This document shows, piece by piece, positions 16,342-20,883 of a DNA stretch of 20,883 bases (positions are counted from its first letter, which is position 1; every line of letters starts with the position of its first letter). The notes beneath the pieces are model-generated. The model worked only from the letters and a program-made list of their open reading frames with translations, had not been told where the DNA came from and made no database searches. Both the position numbers and the translations under genes were made by a program. The DNA is from JBDSGC01 sp046594105 (GTDB taxonomy: Bacteria > Acidobacteriota > Thermoanaerobaculia > Gp7-AA8), in the NCBI GenBank assembly GCA_046594105.1, contig JBKJQB010000200.1:1-20883 (forward strand), written 5' to 3'.

Positions 16342-16494
16342 GGCTCGTTCCGGGGCGTGAAGCGAACAAACATCCGTTCTCACTCTTTCCTGATCATCCC
16401 ATGAAAAAAAGCGGGCGCCTGAACCCCCAGGGCTGTGAAAGCTCGAATGTTGCCTTGAACGCAACTGATGCGAAAATCGTGGCGGACGCTTTGC
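16342..16494. other. Non-coding gap between repeat copies C and D
   Basis: No convincing gene is seen. On the minus strand the sequence next to copy D keeps partial similarity to the repeat for about 45 bases (shared TCCGCCA and GAT at matching offsets) and then diverges. A plus-strand ATG followed by a run of seven A's at 16400 opens a frame that runs antisense through the secreted-protein gene and is not believed. The stretch is best read as remnant repeat material. Confidence 0.5.
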
Positions 16495-16523
16495 GAACCA
16501 ACGCCGCCGGCCGTGCCGGCTCA
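16495..16523 (-). repeat. Dispersed repeat, diverged copy D at a stop codon
   Basis: On the minus strand, the TGA stop of the secreted OB-like protein (16523-16521) is followed directly by GCCGGCACGGCCGGCGGCG and then TTGGTT, the same opening as copies A-C with one C-to-T change. Beyond this the sequence departs from the consensus. It is in tandem with copy C about 150 bp further on. Confidence 0.75.
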
Positions 16524-17822
16524 GCGGACGCGAATCGTCTGGGCGATGTAGTTGCCATCGGCGTCGCGGTAAGCCTTGACCACAACGGAGTCGTTCGCTT
16601 TCAGCCGGTCCGCAGTGCTGTAGGTCCCGGCCTTCGTGCGATAGGCAAAGTCCTCCAGCAGGTAGATGCGAACGGTTCGATTGCCATTCTGACTGTCGCG
16701 GATGACCAGTTGCGGCGAGTTGTCCAGCGATTGCACGACCGTGCCGTAGATGGTGACTACGCCGAGGTCTGTCACGTTCATGGTGGAATCAGTCCGCGGC
16801 CGGTTGGGCGTATTCGAAGGCCGTGGTGTTGTGCTGGCATCACCGAAGCCAACTGTGGAGGCCACAAACAGATCACCGTTGTAGGTACCGCTCAGCGAGA
16901 CCCGGTCGCCTACCTGAAGATCACGACCGCGCACAGCCCGTCCTGATGAGTCGCTCGCGCTGGAGAGATCCACCCGCACTTCGCCACGCCCTGAATCGAC
17001 CAGCACGACGTCGCTGTTCCGGTCGACACGAGTGACGCGGCCGGCCAGGGATCCGACCTGACGGTTTGTGGTGCCTCCCGAATCCTGAACGCTCGCCAGG
17101 ACGTCGATGACATGCGCTCGAATCTCCGAACCGCTGGTGCCCGTGCTTCCGGTCTCCGGTTCAATCCGGATGCGGTCTCCGATCTCGAGATTGTTCAACC
17201 GGTAGGTGTCCCCTTTGTAATAGACCGGCGTTGATGAAGTGGCGCGAACCGTTCGGATCTCACGGCGGTCGGTCTCGATGACGATGCGTCCCTCATCTGC
17301 GTTCACCTGCCGGATGGTTCCCTCGATGCGTCCCAGGCGATCGGGAGAGGTGGAGGATGACCTTCCCCCAGCTGTCGGTGTGGAGACCGAACCAGGAGAG
17401 CGCGTCTGCCCGACACCGGTCTGCGGCGACGCGAGCGCGCGACCGAGCAACGTGATGCGATCGGCGCGAAGAAGCCCGTTCCCGCTGCCCGCACCGCGCA
17501 CTTCGAGCCGGTCGCCGCTCCGCACGTTCGAGAACCCGGTCGAGCCAACAAAGATCTCCGGCGAGCCGTTGATGGTTCCGCCGAAACCGTTGTATTGCGT
17601 CGAAACCGAGTCGGTGTCGATGGTGACCTGATCATACGAATCGTTGTCCGGCTTGAGGATGATGCGGCTACTGCCGGTCAGGACGTCGGCCACCGTGCCG
17701 ACGATCGTTCCCCGAGTTCCTTCCTGAACGTCCGCGCTTGTCCGCCAGAGGCTACGATCCTGGGCAAATCCGGCGACGGAAACCATCGCCGCGAACATGA
17801 AGATCGCTTTGGTTTTTCTCAT
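16521..17822 (-). CDS. Secreted protein with four OB-like (DUF5666-type) repeats
   Basis: 433 residues. A Sec signal peptide (KTKAIFMFAAMVSVAGFAQ, cleavage near residue 20) leads to four related beta-rich units at about 38-125, 164-243, 258-327 and 356-433. Each starts with a G-x-[IV]-x-x-[VI] strand (GTIVGTV, GRIEGTI, GSLAGRV, VTIYGTV) and most have a [IV]-G-D-R or equivalent turn before the last strands (SGDRLEV, IGDRIRI, VGDRVSL, ANDSVVV). This fits OB-fold DUF5666-like domains, joined by Ser/Thr/Gly/Pro linkers. Ligand and function are unknown; periplasmic or secreted. AGGAG lies eight bases before the ATG. It is 57 bp downstream of guanine deaminase on the same strand, so may be read from that operon. 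Confidence 0.82.
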   Translation of the reverse strand: MRKTKAIFMFAAMVSVAGFAQDRSLWRTSADVQEGTRGTIVGTVADVLTGSSRIILKPDNDSYDQVTIDTDSVSTQYNGFGGTINGSPEIFVGSTGFSNVRSGDRLEVRGAGSGNGLLRADRITLLGRALASPQTGVGQTRSPGSVSTPTAGGRSSSTSPDRLGRIEGTIRQVNADEGRIVIETDRREIRTVRATSSTPVYYKGDTYRLNNLEIGDRIRIEPETGSTGTSGSEIRAHVIDVLASVQDSGGTTNRQVGSLAGRVTRVDRNSDVVLVDSGRGEVRVDLSSASDSSGRAVRGRDLQVGDRVSLSGTYNGDLFVASTVGFGDASTTPRPSNTPNRPRTDSTMNVTDLGVVTIYGTVVQSLDNSPQLVIRDSQNGNRTVRIYLLEDFAYRTKAGTYSTADRLKANDSVVVKAYRDADGNYIAQTIRVR

Positions 17823-17879
17823 TTCGAGTCTCCTGAGCCTGCTGAAGGCGCAAGAGACGGGCCAGTGCCGGCACCGTCG

Positions 17880-19178
17880 TCAGGCGCGTGAGATCTCGCG
17901 GTCGCGGACCACTCGACCGGCAATCACAGCCTGACGGACCGCCCGGTCGTCTCCCATGAAGATGAGCCCGGCTAAGAGGTCTTCGATCGAGGACGCCCGC
18001 TCGCTTCGAAGCGAGATCAGCGGTGTTGCTTTGAGATCCAGCACCAGGAAGTCGGCGGATTTGCCGGCTTCCAGGCTCCCGCACTCCGCGTCCATCGACA
18101 GAGTCCGCGCTCCGCCGAGCGTCGCCAGATACCAGAGCTGGAAAGGGCTGAGCGATACGCCCTGCACCTGCTGCACTTTGTACGCGTCCGCCATCGCGGT
18201 AAACATCGACGGCGTGGTGCCGGCGCCGATATCGGTGCCCAGCCCGACCAGAACTCCGGCGCGGAGCACGCGGTGCAACGGGAACAGCCCGCTTCCGAGA
18301 AACAGATTGGAGTTGGGACAATGCGCGATCCGCGACGATCGGCGAGCCAGCAGATCCAGCTCCTCCTCGCTCAGGTGAACGCCGTGCGCAAGGATGGTGC
18401 GGTCGCCCAGCAATCCGTATCGGTCGTACACATCCGCGTACTCCGCCTCGGCGAAGAGCTCGTGCACCCACGCGACCTCCGTCTTGTTCTCCGAGATGTG
18501 CGTATGCACGTAGACATCGGGAAACTCCCTCTTGAGCCGCCCTGCCTGCTCCAGAAGTTCCGGAGTGGAGGTCGGTGCGAAACGGGGCGTTACGGCATAA
18601 CGAAGCAAGCCCCGCTTGTGCCACTTGACGATCAGCGCGCGGCTCTGCTCGTACGATTGCGCAGGCGTCTCCAGCAGTCCCGCCGGCGCATTGCGATCCA
18701 TCATCGCCTTGCCGATGATGCCCCGGAAGCCTCGCCGCTCCGCCTCCGCAAAGAAGATGTCAGTGGCCTCCTGGTGAACCGTCGAGAAGATGAGAGCTGT
18801 CAGCGTCCCGTTCCCCAGCAACTCGTCGAAGAAGGATGTGGCGATCAGCCGGGCGTATTCGGGATCGCTGAATTTCGCTTCCGTTGGGAATGTGTAGCGA
18901 TTCAGCCATTCCAGCAGATGCCCTCCATACGACCCGATCATCTCCAGTTGAGGAGCGTGCAGATGCGTATCAATGAATCCCGGAGTCAGCAGAGCATCCC
19001 GGCCGAGGTCGAAAATCTGATGATCCCCTTGTGGGGCTGAGGACCAGTCTCCAACCGCGGCAATCACAGAGCCCTCGACCGCCACAAACCCGTCGTGGCG
19101 ATAGACGTGGGTCTCTGCGGCACCGGCCGCGAAGGGGTCGCCTGTGGGCGTGAACACCCGGCCTCGGTAGAGCTTCAC
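17880..19178 (-). CDS. guaD: Guanine deaminase
   Basis: 432 residues; converts guanine to xanthine and ammonia in purine salvage or catabolism. It is an amidohydrolase with one metal (usually Zn). Metal and catalytic residues are visible: PGFIDTHLHAPQ gives His72 and His74, VHTHISEN gives His227 and Glu230, LAHGVHLSEEE gives His265, and GLGTDIGAGTT gives Asp316. Blocks typical of guanine deaminase rather than other amidohydrolases are HLHAPQLEMIGSYG, RYAVTPRFAPT (193-203) and HCPNSNLFLGSG (286-297). Length matches the family (about 430-450). It starts 16 bp after the upstream exonuclease gene, so they are likely co-transcribed. No other purine genes are in the window. Confidence 0.95.
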   Translation of the reverse strand: MKLYRGRVFTPTGDPFAAGAAETHVYRHDGFVAVEGSVIAAVGDWSSAPQGDHQIFDLGRDALLTPGFIDTHLHAPQLEMIGSYGGHLLEWLNRYTFPTEAKFSDPEYARLIATSFFDELLGNGTLTALIFSTVHQEATDIFFAEAERRGFRGIIGKAMMDRNAPAGLLETPAQSYEQSRALIVKWHKRGLLRYAVTPRFAPTSTPELLEQAGRLKREFPDVYVHTHISENKTEVAWVHELFAEAEYADVYDRYGLLGDRTILAHGVHLSEEELDLLARRSSRIAHCPNSNLFLGSGLFPLHRVLRAGVLVGLGTDIGAGTTPSMFTAMADAYKVQQVQGVSLSPFQLWYLATLGGARTLSMDAECGSLEAGKSADFLVLDLKATPLISLRSERASSIEDLLAGLIFMGDDRAVRQAVIAGRVVRDREISRA

Positions 19179-19194
19179 CGGCGCATTGTAGCGG

Positions 19195-20130
19195 TCAGGT
19201 AAGAGGGATTTCGTCTTCGCCGTCTTCCGTCTTGATCAGTTTCTCGAAAACGATCGCCTGCGCCGAGCCAGCGACGATCGCCGTCGGCGGTTCTTCTTCC
19301 GGCGAGTCGAGGGACTGGCAGAGGGTCAAAGACGACTGCGTCACCGACTCGATGAAGGAGCTCTCGCTGCTCGGAGCGGCGAGCGAGGCGACTTCCGGCG
19401 GCCGGCGCGATCGGGCGTCGCGCTCGTTCGCATCGCGGAACTCGCGATTGAACACCAGCAGGGTCGAGGCGATTTTCTCGTACAACTCCGCGGTGGCCCG
19501 AACGTCGTCGAGACAGTAGTCGGCAATCTCACGATGCCGGCCGGCGCGATACCAGGTCTCCACCGAACGGCCGTCCAGTCCCTCGCCTTTCGATGTTTCC
19601 ACTCCAAACAGCTTGCACGCCAGATCGAGGTTGAACTTGAACTGCCGCGAGTTCGTGGTGCCGAAAAAATTCAAGGCCTCCCGCAGATCGCAGTTCGGAT
19701 GAAAGCCGTATCGATAGCCGACCAGGTCGCGTTTCGGAACCAACCCGTTGACCGCCGAACGGATCATGAGGAAAGGCCCGTCGAACTGCCGACCGTTGAA
19801 GGTGATGAAGCGGGCGTCGCCCTCGAAGAAGTCCCAGAACTTCTGCAGGATCTGTTTCTCGGTGCCGGAGATGTAGGTGCGCTGCCCGGCCTTCTCCACC
19901 GTGAGCTCGGTCTGACCGGGAACCTCGTACAGCGCGCAGGAACGCCCGTCCTCGATGTTGATCACACCGATGGCGATGACCTTTCCTCGGAAGGGGGAGA
20001 GCCCGCCGGCGCGACGAGTCTCTTCGGCGTCCCCGTCGTTCAGACCCTTGATCAGGTATTCACGAACGTAAGAATCGAGCTCTTCCCATGGAATGCCAAC
20101 GGTCTCGATGTCGATGACGAGTTTTTTCAT
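19195..20130 (-). CDS. DEDDy 3'-5' exonuclease, PolB-exonuclease-like
   Basis: 311 residues. The RNase H-fold exonuclease domain covers about 1-222. Exo I is VIDIET (Asp7, Glu9), Exo II is FITFNGRQFDGP (Asp117), and Exo III is YCLDDVRAT with Tyr205 and Asp209, giving the DEDDy set for two-metal 3'-5' cleavage of DNA or RNA. This matches the predicted stand-alone exonucleases related to the proofreading domain of family B polymerases; no polymerase domain is present. Residues 225-311 form a low-complexity, Ser/Glu-rich, acidic tail of unknown role. The ATG at 20130 is preceded by a weak GAGAG. It is first of the likely minus-strand unit with guanine deaminase. Confidence 0.87.
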   Translation of the reverse strand: MKKLVIDIETVGIPWEELDSYVREYLIKGLNDGDAEETRRAGGLSPFRGKVIAIGVINIEDGRSCALYEVPGQTELTVEKAGQRTYISGTEKQILQKFWDFFEGDARFITFNGRQFDGPFLMIRSAVNGLVPKRDLVGYRYGFHPNCDLREALNFFGTTNSRQFKFNLDLACKLFGVETSKGEGLDGRSVETWYRAGRHREIADYCLDDVRATAELYEKIASTLLVFNREFRDANERDARSRRPPEVASLAAPSSESSFIESVTQSSLTLCQSLDSPEEEPPTAIVAGSAQAIVFEKLIKTEDGEDEIPLT

Positions 20131-20213
20131 GCAAGTGCTCTCAATGAGGAGGCCATGATCGCGGCGCTCAAGAGCCTAGTCCCAAAAACAAGCGAAGACC
20201 AGAATTAAGAGGC

Positions 20214-20237
20214 CAAGTGGGGTCGCCGCCCCACTTG
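20214..20237. repeat. Perfect 9-bp hairpin in the gap before the exonuclease
   Basis: CAAGTGGGG (20214-20222), loop TCGCCG, CCCCACTTG (20229-20237). No T-run follows on either strand. On the minus strand it lies about 55 bases past the stop of the partial gene at the right edge, so it could end or stabilise that transcript. Otherwise it is a dispersed palindrome. The rest of 20131-20292 shows no gene that I trust. Confidence 0.7.
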
Positions 20238-20292
20238 CCGCTCAACGACTGCAGACCGCGGGACTGAGGCCTAATCTCGCTGGTCGGCGCGG

Positions 20293-20883
20293 TTACGGCG
20301 CCGGGTTGTTCGCGTCCGCGGTAATGAGAAGAACCTGTTGTGTTTCGTTGTCGGTGACGCTGACCAAAGCCCAATACTCTCTGCCGGACTGCAAAGGCGT
20401 CACACGGACATCGAAGCGTTGATTCCCGGCCAGTTGAGGAAACGAAGCCGCCAGATCATAAATCGCCGCGACACCCGGCTCTCCGGAAGGACCACCATCG
20501 CCATACACGAGCGACATCACGGTTTCGGCGAGCACCTTGTTCTGCCCGTCGAGAACTTCCACCCGAGCGGCCAGACCGGAACGCCGTCGCGGATCGTACA
20601 GTCGCAACGCAATCCGCGAATTTGACGAGTTAGGAACACCGATGAACCGGCGCGGCGTGGCGAAGAACTTGTCCTCACGAACAACAGGAACCTCCACTCC
20701 CACCGGCTGCGCGTGCTTCGATTGTTCAAACAAACGGTTGCTCAGTGTGATCGACGGCGCAACAATATTTGAGGGCAGATCGTAGACAAGAGAATTCACT
20801 CGATTGCTGATCTCTGATCCAAATGCCCGCTCCGTCACTCCCGGCATGTGTAAGGGACATCCTTCCTCCGTGATTAAGAAGCC
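20293..20883 (-). CDS. Beta-rich protein, C-terminal part (cut by window edge)
   Basis: The frame stays open to the last base of the window, so the gene probably begins outside it; 196 residues are visible, and a start at the ATG at 20847 (184 residues) cannot be excluded. The visible part is rich in short beta strands (VGVEVPVVRED, RIALRLYDP, ARVEVLDGQNKVLAE, FDVRVTPLQSG, EYWALVSVTDNETQQVLLIT), like one or two Ig-like or beta-sandwich domains of large secreted proteins. The pattern of an evaluated vector-like DPRRRSG / VEVLDGQ repeat fits extracellular bacterial domains, but I cannot name a family. The stop is TAA at 20295-20293. No enzymatic motif is seen. Confidence 0.7.
   Translation of the reverse strand, partial: GFLITEEGCPLHMPGVTERAFGSEISNRVNSLVYDLPSNIVAPSITLSNRLFEQSKHAQPVGVEVPVVREDKFFATPRRFIGVPNSSNSRIALRLYDPRRRSGLAARVEVLDGQNKVLAETVMSLVYGDGGPSGEPGVAAIYDLAASFPQLAGNQRFDVRVTPLQSGREYWALVSVTDNETQQVLLITADANNPAP

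Noticed and set aside
16224..16946. A 240-codon plus-strand open frame
   Set aside because: It reads through repeat copies C and D and antisense to the secreted OB-like gene; no coherent protein features.
20155..20208. A 17-residue plus-strand mini-ORF preceded by GAGGAGG
   Set aside because: The Shine-Dalgarno-like bases are only two or so from the ATG, and the frame is just the tail of an antisense frame through the exonuclease gene.

Overview
The window is GC-rich bacterial chromosome with densely packed genes on both strands and short gaps that are largely filled by small dispersed repeats. No rRNA, tRNA, CRISPR array, phage gene or transposase gene was seen. Gene content suggests a diderm, soil-type bacterium: a Slt-type lytic transglycosylase, lipoprotein-like proteins, a BamE-like domain, an OPT transporter with an extra soluble segment, and small secreted OB-like repeat proteins. 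My best guess is Acidobacteriota. That guess rests on protein style and on the repeat families, not on a marker gene.

Layout. Positions 1-225 hold a composite inverted repeat. From 3921 down to 226, the minus strand carries a coiled-coil/GAF-like protein followed by a membrane-anchored lytic transglycosylase, with an extended -10 promoter at 3970-3978. Diverging from it on the plus strand (4006-6184) are a TPR/BamE-like lipoprotein, an FmdB-type zinc ribbon protein with a Ser/Lys/Asp/Glu repeat tail, an EcsC-family protein starting 2 bases after it, and a 100-residue protein of unknown function. A polytopic GT-C-like membrane protein converges on these (7771-6191). Next come a minus-strand DUF4097-type lipoprotein and a divergent RDD-family membrane protein, an aldo/keto reductase, a UvrA homologue, and an OPT-family transporter closed by a strong bidirectional terminator at 15837-15864. 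The right part is mostly minus strand. It holds a small one-TM protein, a repeat-rich gap, and a tight run of DEDDy exonuclease, guanine deaminase and a secreted four-domain OB-like protein. A beta-rich protein at the right edge is cut by the window end.

How the genes may work together. The left half leans to the cell envelope: peptidoglycan cleavage, lipoproteins and membrane proteins. The centre holds DNA repair (UvrA) and peptide import (OPT). The exonuclease and guanine deaminase sit 16 bp apart and could be co-transcribed, linking nucleic-acid trimming with purine salvage; this link is inference only.

The least explained signal is a roughly 80-bp interspersed repeat. It has three near-identical copies (7796-7874, 9308-9390 and, inverted, 16261-16341) and one diverged copy (16495-16523). 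It opens with a small hairpin, and two copies begin at the stop codon of a gene. Other repeat types sit at 18-205, 9392-9431, 10452-10549 and 20214-20237. No gene cluster here convinces me as a complete new defence or biosynthetic system. The more interesting leads are the repeat family, the divergent UvrB-binding region of UvrA, and the unassigned C-terminal domain of the GAF-like protein.
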